This document shows positions 1 through 5,654 of a DNA stretch of 5,654 nt, one piece after another. Numbering within the stretch: the first letter of the stretch is position 1; each line of letters starts with the position of its first letter. The stretch spans positions 1-5,654 of the forward strand of contig JADYYU010000343.1 of the NCBI GenBank assembly GCA_020853515.1, in the 5' to 3' direction. This DNA is from Chitinophagaceae bacterium (GTDB lineage: Bacteria > Bacteroidota > Bacteroidia > Chitinophagales > Chitinophagaceae). The translations under genes and the position numbers were made by a program. The notes beneath the pieces are model-generated. The model was given only the letters and a program-made list of their open reading frames with translations. It made no database searches and had not been told where the DNA came from.

Positions 1-830
1 AAATCGGCATGTTTGGCCATTGAAATTTCGGTACCGTTGGCTGTGTTACGGTGTCCATAACTATAAAACAACTGATTGGCCGTGTGAAACAGACCACAGG
101 GGATACCACCCTCACTGTTGGTCAGATAGCCGTTGGGTAAACCAGGCATCAGGGTATAAGTGCCGTGCAGCGTATGACTGCTATAAACCATGGTACCGGT
201 TCCGTAAGATATATAGAGGTAGAAGGTGTTGCCGGCTTTAAAAATATCCGGATCGGTGGGTTTAAAATTGTTGTTGGTGGTATAAGTCAAGCGGTGACCA
301 TTTTGTGTGACAAATTGCGTACCATCACTTCCGGCGACTTCGATGGCAGAATCGAAGTAGGCGGTACAGGGTGGTGCAGCGCAGTTGGCCGGATCACCTG
401 CAATACCGGTGGTATTTAAGAAAAACAAACAGAGCTTGCCATTGTCATCCACAAAAACAGAGGGGTCGGCAAACTGTACGGGATTGCCAATACTATCAGC
501 AATACTGACCGGAATTGCTGTTGCATCCCACTGATTAGCAGCATGATCATAACGCCTGACTTGTCCGGGCGTATAAATATAGAGTTTGTCGCTCCTGATG
601 CCTGCATCTGGCACACTGCCCTGATAGGCAGGGAAATTAGGCAAAAGCGACCAGTTTTCACCGTCATTACTTTCGGCCAGCATGACGGTGTGGTTTTGAG
701 GTCCGCCGCAGGCAGGTATGGCGCAATGATGAAAAGACAGGATGTACTTTTTGGTAAAAGGCTGTCCATTCGTTTTAGTCTGAACACAAAAGGCCAGAAC
801 CATTAACAGGTAAAGGGCAATATAATTCAT
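1..830 (-). CDS. Secreted beta-propeller-like protein, GH43-like (partial, N-terminal 276 aa)
   Basis: A minus-strand frame stays open from the ATG at 830-828 to the left edge, giving 276 complete codons with no stop; the C-terminus lies outside the window. Residues 1-22 look like an export signal: a hydrophobic run (residues 4-16) followed by TNG and then Gln23, a common cleavage context in Bacteroidetes. Cys15 is preceded by Phe, so it is not a good lipobox. After this come repeated blade-like units: ESNDGENW (53-60), VPDAGI (73-78), ADPSVFVDDNG (121-131), TDPDIFKAGNTFYLY (192-206) and SEGGIP (239-244). Motifs of the form DPxxF followed by an aromatic-rich strand, with a later Glu, recall GH43-type five-bladed propellers; Asp75, Asp122 or Asp195, and Glu240 would be the acidic-residue candidates. 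That family placement is inference; a non-catalytic sialidase-like or other propeller is possible. Cysteines at 36, 41, 134, 150, 155 and 245 fit an exported protein. The gene is divergent from the thioredoxin pair. I see no convincing promoter or Shine-Dalgarno sequence for it. Confidence 0.8.
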   Translation of the reverse strand, partial: MNYIALYLLMVLAFCVQTKTNGQPFTKKYILSFHHCAIPACGGPQNHTVMLAESNDGENWSLLPNFPAYQGSVPDAGIRSDKLYIYTPGQVRRYDHAANQWDATAIPVSIADSIGNPVQFADPSVFVDDNGKLCLFFLNTTGIAGDPANCAAPPCTAYFDSAIEVAGSDGTQFVTQNGHRLTYTTNNNFKPTDPDIFKAGNTFYLYISYGTGTMVYSSHTLHGTYTLMPGLPNGYLTNSEGGIPCGLFHTANQLFYSYGHRNTANGTEISMAKHAD

Positions 831-860
831 AGGCGCAATGCAAGATACAAAAACTTCTTA

Positions 861-868
861 TACATTTG
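861..868 (+). promoter_or_regulatory. Bacteroidetes-type -7 promoter element for the thioredoxin pair
   Basis: TACATTTG matches the Bacteroidetes -7 consensus TAnnTTTG exactly and lies 28 bp before the ATG at 897. No clear TTG-type -33 element is visible about 19-21 bp upstream, so only half of the promoter is supported. The leader after it is A/T-rich, as is usual in this phylum. It would drive 897-1985 and probably 2007-3104. Confidence 0.55.
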
Positions 869-896
869 CAGTTCTTAAAAACGATAAATCTTCTAT

Positions 897-1985
897 ATGA
901 AAAAACTTAGCTGGCTTGTGGTAATTGCTTTATTATGGAGTGCTTGCGCAAAAAATGACAAAACGAAGGTAAGCGGTACCATTAAAAATATGGGTAACGG
1001 TGAGATCTATTTCATCAAATCGGGTGACGACAAAATCATGGATACCGTAAAGGTGACCAATGATCAGTTTAGCTACGAACTGAAAGTAACTGAACCCACG
1101 GTATATATGGTGAATTTTGGTGCTGAACAGCTTCCGGCTTTTGTGATCCTTGAAAACGTACCGACCACCATCAACTACGAAATGAATGTGCTGAACAGCC
1201 TGCAGGTTAAAGGCGGTCCTGAACAGGAAGTCTATAACAGTTTCATCAATGAATGCCGCCGCGATTTTAACAGCATGGACTCCATCAGCAAAGTGGCTGA
1301 GTCGAATGCACAAAATCAGGTATTGCTGGCTGAATTGCAGAAAAGCTTTTTTACCCTCGACAGTGTCGTGAAAGTAAAGCAGATCGCTTTCGTTAATAAA
1401 AATCCTAAAAGCATCGCCTCAGCCTTTTTGGCCGTTAATTACCTGAGTCAAAATCCTGAAAAAACCTACGAAGAGGTCAGCAATGTGTATAATACCCTCG
1501 ACAAGTCTATACAGCAAACCTACTACGGAAAGAAGTTGGAAGAAATGGCTACGCAAATGCGATCGACTTCTGAAGGTCAGGTAGCTCCAGACTTTACGCT
1601 GAACGATGTAAACGATAAGCCGGTAGCGCTCTCCTCTTTCAGGGGAAAAGTTGTATTACTTGATTTTTGGGCCAGTTGGTGCGGACCCTGCCGCAAAGAA
1701 AATCCGAATGTGGTAGCAGCCTATAATAAATTTCACAGCAAAGGACTTGAAATTCTGGGGGTATCCTTAGACGATAATAAATCGAACTGGCAACAGGCTA
1801 TTGCAAAAGACGGGCTTACCTGGACTCATGTCAGCGATCTGGAAGGATGGCAGTCCAAGGCAGCTCAATTGTACGGTGTGCAATCGATCCCGGCCAATTT
1901 CCTGCTCGATAAAGATGGCAAGATCATTGCCAAAGACCTGAGGGGAGAAATGCTGGAGCAAAAATTAAATACCCTTTTTCCGTAA
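897..1985 (+). CDS. DUF4369-domain, TlpA/ResA-like thioredoxin lipoprotein
   Basis: Predicted envelope thiol-disulfide oxidoreductase of 362 aa. The N-terminus is a lipoprotein signal: two lysines, a hydrophobic core and LLWSAC with the lipidated Cys at 17. Residues about 20-115 resemble the beta-rich DUF4369 domain (VSGTIKNMGNGEIYF near its start), followed by a mostly helical linker to about 225. The C-terminal AhpC/TSA-Redoxin-type thioredoxin fold begins at VAPDFTL (229-235). It carries the redox motif WCGPC with Cys262 and Cys265, the Glu268 that is conserved three residues after the second Cys in TlpA/ResA proteins, and the cis-proline loop SIP with Pro332. By family, such proteins reduce or shuffle disulfides in the periplasm; the partner and substrate cannot be told from sequence. 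The ATG at 897 fits the signal peptide exactly, with an A/T-rich leader and no Shine-Dalgarno. It is the first gene of a probable two-gene operon, 21 bp ahead of its paralogue, with no terminator between them. Confidence 0.93.
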   Translation: MKKLSWLVVIALLWSACAKNDKTKVSGTIKNMGNGEIYFIKSGDDKIMDTVKVTNDQFSYELKVTEPTVYMVNFGAEQLPAFVILENVPTTINYEMNVLNSLQVKGGPEQEVYNSFINECRRDFNSMDSISKVAESNAQNQVLLAELQKSFFTLDSVVKVKQIAFVNKNPKSIASAFLAVNYLSQNPEKTYEEVSNVYNTLDKSIQQTYYGKKLEEMATQMRSTSEGQVAPDFTLNDVNDKPVALSSFRGKVVLLDFWASWCGPCRKENPNVVAAYNKFHSKGLEILGVSLDDNKSNWQQAIAKDGLTWTHVSDLEGWQSKAAQLYGVQSIPANFLLDKDGKIIAKDLRGEMLEQKLNTLFP

Positions 1986-2006
1986 TCTTTTAATAATTTT
2001 AATTTT

Positions 2007-3104
2007 ATGAAGCAGAAATTTCTTTCATTTTTCGCAGTGATCACTTTCCTGGGAATGCAGGTTCACGGGCAGGCTGCCAAAAGCAATTTTAATATTGAAA
2101 TTACCGTTTCTGATGAGCAGTCAGGAAACTTGCTGATGAAAAACCTGACCAATCTGACACCAGATACAATCCGCATTATAAACGGCGTGGCAAAATATGC
2201 CGGACATGCGGTGGAACCTACCCCTTTCATTGTGGCCGATGAAGCCAATAAGTATCAGTTGTTTTTTGTGGCACCCGGCGATAAGGTTAAAATTACCTTA
2301 CGCAAAAAAGATATGGTGGTGACGTTTCTGGAAGGTTCTCCTTCGCACGAAATTTTCAGGGGTCTGATCGCAGTGCAGGAACCCTTGCAGCAGATCGGTG
2401 GCAGTTTGCAACAGGCCTACTCAAATCCTTTGGCCAATACCGATAGTCTGAACCGCGTGATGGAAAAAGTAAACGAAAAACTGAAAGATAATTTTTATGC
2501 TTTTTTAAATAAAAATAAAAATTCGGAGGTCACCGCATTTGTTGTTTACAGTGCGATCAACAACGACCGGAATATCAGAACAGGCATAGCCGATTCGATG
2601 TACAGGATTCTGGCCGGACCCGCAAAAACAGGTTTTTACGGTACCGAACTCAATAAAATGCTGATCAAATTACGGGCCGTTGAAGTGGGCTATATGGCGC
2701 CTGATTTTACCCTGTCAGACTCGACCGGCAAGAAAAAACATACCTTGTCAGGCTATCGCGGCAAGTATGTGCTGATTGATTTCTGGGCCAGTTGGTGCGG
2801 TCCGTGCAAACAAGAGATACCCTACCTCAAAACAGCTTACAGCAGGTTTCACAATAAAGGTTTTGAGATCCTCAGTGTGTCACTCGACGACAATAAAGAC
2901 AAATGGACAGCCGCTTTGCGTCAGTTTCAAATGCCCTGGATCCACATTTCAGATGTAAAAGGTTTTAACAGTGTGGTGAATGAACTGTATCATGTGCCTT
3001 CGATCCCTAAAACATTGTTGCTCGACAAAACAGGTAAAATCATTGCGACCGACCTGAGAGGCGAAGCACTCGACCGCAAACTGGAAGAAATACTCGGCAA
3101 ATAA
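2007..3104 (+). CDS. DUF4369-domain, TlpA/ResA-like exported thioredoxin (paralogue of upstream gene)
   Basis: A 365-aa protein with the same architecture as the upstream gene. The signal peptide (residues 1 to about 21, ending VHG before Gln22) has no lipobox Cys, so the mature protein should be soluble in the periplasm or released. Residues about 27-120 form a DUF4369-like domain, including FFVAPGDKVKITL; a helical segment follows to about 225. The thioredoxin fold starts at MAPDFTLSD (230), with WCGPC at Cys264/Cys267, Glu270 after it and cis-Pro334 in PSIPKT. The C-terminal domains of the two proteins share DFWASWCGPC, VSLDDNK, LLLDK/FLLDK, GKIIA and DLRGE, so they are paralogues, very likely from tandem duplication. 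Their N-terminal halves have diverged much more. The 21-bp gap and lack of any terminator imply co-transcription. The leader is A/T-rich without Shine-Dalgarno. Role: envelope disulfide reduction or exchange by family; substrate unknown. Confidence 0.93.
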   Translation: MKQKFLSFFAVITFLGMQVHGQAAKSNFNIEITVSDEQSGNLLMKNLTNLTPDTIRIINGVAKYAGHAVEPTPFIVADEANKYQLFFVAPGDKVKITLRKKDMVVTFLEGSPSHEIFRGLIAVQEPLQQIGGSLQQAYSNPLANTDSLNRVMEKVNEKLKDNFYAFLNKNKNSEVTAFVVYSAINNDRNIRTGIADSMYRILAGPAKTGFYGTELNKMLIKLRAVEVGYMAPDFTLSDSTGKKKHTLSGYRGKYVLIDFWASWCGPCKQEIPYLKTAYSRFHNKGFEILSVSLDDNKDKWTAALRQFQMPWIHISDVKGFNSVVNELYHVPSIPKTLLLDKTGKIIATDLRGEALDRKLEEILGK

Positions 3105-3182
3105 TCCGTTTTGTAAAATAATGTTGTTAAGCCGTTTTTACTTTCTGCTGTGTATTTTAATGGCTACTTTCGCACTCCATCG

Positions 3183-3188
3183 AAAGGA
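3183..3188 (+). promoter_or_regulatory. Shine-Dalgarno-like site setting the purH start
   Basis: AAAGGA lies 9 bp before the ATG at 3198. The same frame could begin at a GTG at 3150, adding 16 residues (YFNGYFRTPSK and so on) that do not resemble a PurH N-terminus. The site and the family-typical start MNKKITSALISVFYKDGLE both favour 3198. Confidence 0.5.
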
Positions 3189-3197
3189 CCATTATTC

Positions 3198-4685
3198 ATG
3201 AATAAAAAAATCACTTCCGCACTTATTTCAGTTTTTTACAAAGACGGTCTTGAAACCCTGGTGCAAACCCTGCATCGTTCGGGTGTCAGTATTTACACTA
3301 CCGGCGGCACGCAACAATTTATCGAAAATCTGGGTATTCCCTGCATCGCTGTTGAATCCGTTACAGACTACCCTTCTATTTTAGGGGGTCGGGTAAAAAC
3401 CCTGCATCCCAAAATATTTGGTGGCATCCTCGGCAGGCGTCAGCTTGAACAGGACATGTCGGAAATGCAGCAATATGGCATTCCGGAGATCGATCTGGTG
3501 ATCGTGGATCTGTATCCTTTCGAAGAAACACTGGCTGCTACAGATGACGAAAAACTAATCATTGAAAAAATTGATATCGGCGGACCATCGATGATACGGG
3601 CTGCCGCTAAAAATTTCAGCGACCTCACCGTACTGGCTTCGAAAGAAGATTACAGCGTGTTGAATGATCTGCTGAATGCTCAGGATGGCAGTACCACGCT
3701 CGAACAAAGAAAACAATTTGCGGCAAAGGCTTTTCAGGTGGTGATGCAATATGATATCGCCATTTCAAATTATTTCAATACAGAAACAACTGTGTTGCGC
3801 TATGGCGAAAATCCGCATCAGCAGGCACGTTTCACCGGCAATCTGCAACAGGTTTTTACACAGTTGCACGGCAAAGAATTATCGTACAATAATCTGACAG
3901 ACACCGATGCTGCTTTTCAGTTATTAAAAGAATTTAAAGACAACAGCGAAGGCTTTTTTGCCATCATCAAACATACCAATGTATGCGGGGCCGCATTGCA
4001 CCATGATCTGCTGCAGGCCTGGCAACTGGCACTGGCCGGCGATCCGGAAAGCGCCTTTGGGGGTGTGCTGGTTTGCAACGGTGTAATCACTCAAGAAATT
4101 GCCGAAGCCATCAACGAAATATTTTTTGAAGTACTGATCGCTGACTCGTTCGACGCCGAAGCACTCACTATTTTACAACAAAAGAAAAACAGGATCCTGT
4201 TGCAAAATCTGCATCATAATATAGACAGACCGCATGAAAAATCGGTCTTAAACGGCACGCTGGTGCAGGATGAGGACCAAGGAAATTATAGCACCTGGAA
4301 CGAAGCCGGCGGAAGAACATCTACCGAAGCAGAACGAAAAGACCTGATCTTTGCCAATATACTGTGTAAACATCTCAAATCGAATGCCATCGCATTGGTT
4401 AAAAACCAGCAGATGACAGGTAAGGGTTGCGGACAAACCTCCCGCATCGACGCGTTGAAGCAGGCTATCCAAAAATCGAAACAGTTTAATTTTGAGCTGG
4501 CAGGTGCAGTATTAGCATCCGATGCCTTTTTCCCTTTTGACGATTGTGTGAAAATTGCTCATGCAGAAGGCATTACAGCCTTTATACAGCCGGGTGGCAG
4601 TATACGCGATAAAGATTCTATGCAGTATTGTCAGGAACAGGGTCTGGCGATGGTGATCACGGGCATGAGACATTTTAAACATTAG
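3198..4685 (+). CDS. purH: Bifunctional AICAR formyltransferase / IMP cyclohydrolase
   Basis: Cytoplasmic enzyme for the last two steps of de novo purine synthesis: formylation of AICAR with 10-formyl-tetrahydrofolate, then ring closure to IMP. The 495-aa product has an N-terminal IMP cyclohydrolase (MGS-fold) domain with YTTGGTQQF, GGRVKTLHPK (63-72), DLYPFE (Tyr106) and KIDIGGPSMIRAAAKN (124-139). Lys67, Tyr106, Asp126 and Lys138 match known active-site positions of the family. The AICAR transformylase domain starts near RYGENPHQ (201-208) and has the catalytic pair Lys258-His259 in IKHTNVCG, DPESAFGG, Asn396 in KSNAI, GQTSR (412-416), FFPFDDC, QPGGSI and the typical C-terminus MRHFKH. The link between the domains looks about ten residues shorter than in Bacteroidetes homologues as I remember them, but no motif is missing. 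It follows the thioredoxin pair by 93 bp with no strong terminator or promoter visible in between, so it may be read through from upstream or have an unrecognised promoter. The start is ATG 3198 rather than GTG 3150 (see the ribosome-binding site entry). Confidence 0.97.
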   Translation: MNKKITSALISVFYKDGLETLVQTLHRSGVSIYTTGGTQQFIENLGIPCIAVESVTDYPSILGGRVKTLHPKIFGGILGRRQLEQDMSEMQQYGIPEIDLVIVDLYPFEETLAATDDEKLIIEKIDIGGPSMIRAAAKNFSDLTVLASKEDYSVLNDLLNAQDGSTTLEQRKQFAAKAFQVVMQYDIAISNYFNTETTVLRYGENPHQQARFTGNLQQVFTQLHGKELSYNNLTDTDAAFQLLKEFKDNSEGFFAIIKHTNVCGAALHHDLLQAWQLALAGDPESAFGGVLVCNGVITQEIAEAINEIFFEVLIADSFDAEALTILQQKKNRILLQNLHHNIDRPHEKSVLNGTLVQDEDQGNYSTWNEAGGRTSTEAERKDLIFANILCKHLKSNAIALVKNQQMTGKGCGQTSRIDALKQAIQKSKQFNFELAGAVLASDAFFPFDDCVKIAHAEGITAFIQPGGSIRDKDSMQYCQEQGLAMVITGMRHFKH

Positions 4686-4719
4686 TCAAAACTTAACGAC
4701 CGTCATTTAATCTTTTGAC
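4685..4719. repeat. Imperfect palindrome between purH and the small thioredoxin gene
   Basis: GTCAAAA (4685-4691) pairs exactly with TTTTGAC (4713-4719). Inside them TTAA (4693-4696) pairs with TTAA (4707-4710), leaving a 1x2 internal loop and a 10-nt apical loop. It begins at the last base of the purH stop codon and ends 13 bp before the -7 element at 4733. No T-tract follows the 3' arm, so it is not a standard intrinsic terminator; it could still be a weak purH terminator, an operator, or chance in A/T-rich DNA. Confidence 0.45.
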
Positions 4720-4732
4720 CAAAAATGTTGTC

Positions 4733-4740
4733 TATATTTG
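4733..4740 (+). promoter_or_regulatory. Bacteroidetes-type -7 promoter element for the small thioredoxin gene
   Basis: TATATTTG matches the TAnnTTTG consensus exactly and lies 19 bp before the ATG at 4760. A TTTG at 4714-4717 could serve as the -33 element, but the 15-bp gap is shorter than the usual 19-21 bp. The short leader is nearly all A and T, with a run of nine A directly before the TG of the start codon, which suits Shine-Dalgarno-independent initiation in this phylum. Confidence 0.65.
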
Positions 4741-4759
4741 ATTCACAAAATAAAAAAAA

Positions 4760-5251
4760 ATGAACAAGTTAATTTTAAGTATCGCATTTGTTTTCTTCAG
4801 CATGCTCAGCTTCGCGCAAAATCAGGATTTACCAACTACCATGGTGCGTGACCTGAACGGCAAGCAGGTGCCTTTCAACGAAACTTTCGAAAAAGGAAAA
4901 GTGACCCTGGTAAGCTTTTGGGCTACCTGGTGTATTCCCTGCAAACAGGAAATTAAAAATATCAAAACCAAATTGCCTGAATGGCAAAAAGAAGCCGATT
5001 TTAATTACATGACCATTTCCATTGACGACTCAAGGGCAACAGCCATGGTTAAAACGTATGCGAAATCACAAGGCTGGACTTTCCCGGTTTATATTGACCC
5101 AAACAGCGACCTGAAACGTTCGTTAAACTTTCAGAATGTGCCTTATACGATGATCGTTGGCAAAGATGGTAAAATAGTTATGCAGCACACCGGCTACGAA
5201 GAAGGCAGTGAAAATGAACTGTTTGCCAAGGTGAAGGAACTGGCGAAATAA
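4760..5251 (+). CDS. Small exported TlpA-like thioredoxin
   Basis: A 163-aa exported thioredoxin-fold protein. Residues 1-19 are a signal peptide (MNKLILSIAF then FSMLSFA) with likely cleavage before Gln20, leaving about 144 residues, essentially one thioredoxin domain. The redox motif is WCIPC with Cys58 and Cys61, followed by Glu64; the cis-proline loop is NVPYT with Pro128; the strand GKDGKIV and a terminal helix close the fold. By family it is a periplasmic thiol-disulfide reductase of the TlpA/ResA type. The dipeptide between the cysteines is Ile-Pro, not the Gly-Pro of the two larger proteins upstream, and it lacks the DUF4369 domain, so it is a distant relative, not a recent copy. It has its own promoter element and is followed by a strong terminator, so it appears to be transcribed alone. 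Its physiological partner is not evident from the sequence. Confidence 0.93.
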   Translation: MNKLILSIAFVFFSMLSFAQNQDLPTTMVRDLNGKQVPFNETFEKGKVTLVSFWATWCIPCKQEIKNIKTKLPEWQKEADFNYMTISIDDSRATAMVKTYAKSQGWTFPVYIDPNSDLKRSLNFQNVPYTMIVGKDGKIVMQHTGYEEGSENELFAKVKELAK

Positions 5252-5269
5252 TAATCATACATCATTTAT

Positions 5270-5297
5270 AAAGGATAGAGCGATCTATCCTTTTTTT
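5270..5297 (+). terminator. Rho-independent terminator of the small thioredoxin gene
   Basis: A perfect 10-bp stem, AAAGGATAGA (5270-5279) with TCTATCCTTT (5284-5293), closes a GCGA tetraloop. The T-run spans 5291-5297, partly inside the stem. It begins 18 bp after the stop at 5251. On the minus strand the stem is followed only by a broken T/A stretch, so it would be a poorer terminator for the convergent RNase H gene. Confidence 0.9.
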
Positions 5298-5302
5298 GTA
5301 GG

Positions 5303-5351
5303 ACTGAAAGTGAAAAACAGAAAGTTTGTTTTCATGCAGTTTCATTTCAGT
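5303..5351. repeat. Imperfect inverted repeat in the convergent intergenic region
   Basis: ACTGAAAGTGAAA (5303-5315) pairs with TTTCATTTCAGT (5340-5351) over 12 bp with one bulged G at 5310, around a 24-nt loop. It lies between the terminator and the end of the RNase H gene. Read on the minus strand no T-run follows it, so it is not a canonical terminator; it might stabilise or help end the RNase H transcript. The rest of 5298-5408 shows no gene. Confidence 0.4.
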
Positions 5352-5408
5352 CACCCGCGTTTCAATAGCAATGGCTTTATGTGCCGACCCGAAAATTAAA
5401 TGCAACGC

Positions 5409-5654
5409 CTATTTTCTCCCAAAATCAGCAGGATTTTCGCCCCAGGCTTTGGTTTCCCACTTCAGGATCTTGTTTTTGTACTCATTTTCATGCAACCATT
5501 TCACCGCCCGTTCCAGCAATTCAAAAATTTTCTGATTCTTGCGGGTCGGTTTCAGTTTGGTGCGGGGATTCTTAAACTTTACCCAGGTAATGGCATTTCT
5601 ACTGTCAGAATAAATCGGCAAGTTAAGCTTACGTTGTTTGCAAAAAGCCAGCGC
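5409..5654 (-). CDS. Type 1 ribonuclease H, Bacteroidetes form (partial, C-terminal 81 aa)
   Basis: A minus-strand frame is open from the right edge to the TAG at 5411-5409, giving the last 81 residues; the start lies outside the window. It begins ALAFCKQRKLNLPIYSDSRN and ends KWETKAWGENPADFGRK, which I recognise as the C-terminal half of the RNase H found across Bacteroidetes, often fused to an N-terminal viroplasmin-like domain. RNase HI cleaves the RNA strand of RNA-DNA hybrids in the cytoplasm. Asp17 of the visible part (YSDSRN) should equal E. coli RNase HI Asp70, and Asp77 (PADFG) Asp134; the other two catalytic acids would lie further upstream, beyond the window. The frame reads on past the in-frame TTG at 5621, so that codon is not the start. 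The gene is convergent with the small thioredoxin gene. Whether the viroplasmin-like domain is present cannot be seen. Confidence 0.9.
   Translation of the reverse strand, partial: ALAFCKQRKLNLPIYSDSRNAITWVKFKNPRTKLKPTRKNQKIFELLERAVKWLHENEYKNKILKWETKAWGENPADFGRK

Noticed and set aside
416..787. A 123-codon minus-strand reading frame inside the first 830 bases
   Set aside because: It overlaps, in another frame, the longer open frame from 830 to the left edge, which has a signal peptide and coherent propeller-like motifs. The shorter frame gives no recognisable protein pattern.
841..847. TATCTTG on the minus strand as a promoter for the left-edge gene
   Set aside because: It lacks one T of the consensus and lies only 10 bp from the start codon, leaving almost no leader.
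3095..3139. Possible terminator after the thioredoxin pair (CGGC pairing with GCCG before TTTTT)
   Set aside because: Only four base pairs around a loop of more than 30 nt; too weak to call.
3165..3172. TACTTTCG as a purH promoter -7 element
   Set aside because: One mismatch to TAnnTTTG at the third T-position, with no TTG at a suitable distance upstream; chance match likely.
3150..3197. An earlier GTG start for purH adding 16 residues
   Set aside because: The extra residues do not look like a PurH N-terminus, and the ATG at 3198 has an AAAGGA site at good spacing.
5326..5575. Plus-strand reading frames of 64-69 codons over the right-edge region
   Set aside because: They are antisense to the RNase H frame, whose conserved motifs are clear; their translations show no recognisable pattern.
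1..5654. Mobile elements, CRISPR arrays, tRNA or rRNA genes, riboswitches, defence systems
   Set aside because: I found no transposase-like frame, repeat-spacer pattern, cloverleaf or ribosomal signature on either strand; nearly all the DNA is accounted for by coding frames.

Overview
The window looks like an ordinary chromosomal stretch of a Bacteroidetes (Bacteroidota) bacterium, possibly of the Chitinophagia/Sphingobacteriia type. Four things point there: thioredoxin-like proteins with an N-terminal DUF4369-like domain, the Bacteroidetes-style PurH, an RNase H ending in the motif PADFGRK, and -7 promoter elements of the TAnnTTTG form with A/T-rich leaders that mostly lack a Shine-Dalgarno sequence.

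Layout. (1) From 830 down to the left edge, on the minus strand, runs the N-terminal part of a secreted protein with repeated blade-like motifs resembling a GH43-type five-bladed beta-propeller. It runs off the window. (2) A 66-bp divergent gap holds a TAnnTTTG promoter firing rightward. (3) 897-1985 and 2007-3104 are two tandem, clearly paralogous DUF4369 + TlpA/ResA-like thioredoxin genes, 21 bp apart. The first is a predicted lipoprotein and the second a predicted signal-peptidase-I exported protein. (4) 3198-4685 is purH, the bifunctional enzyme for the last two steps of IMP synthesis. (5) 4760-5251 is a small third TlpA-like thioredoxin with a WCIPC active site. It has its own promoter in front and a strong rho-independent terminator behind (5270-5297). 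(6) From the right edge down to 5409, on the minus strand, runs the C-terminal part of a type 1 RNase H, convergent with the small thioredoxin gene.

How the parts relate. The three thioredoxin-fold proteins all carry export signals and should act in the cell envelope, in thiol-disulfide exchange. The secreted protein at the left edge has several cysteines and could in principle be a client, but that is speculation. purH and the RNase H are housekeeping genes with no evident functional link to them. I see no mobile element, CRISPR array, tRNA, rRNA or defence system, and no strong case for an undescribed system. The points most worth a second look are the tandem thioredoxin paralogues with different anchoring, the palindrome abutting the small thioredoxin's promoter, and the unassigned propeller-like protein.
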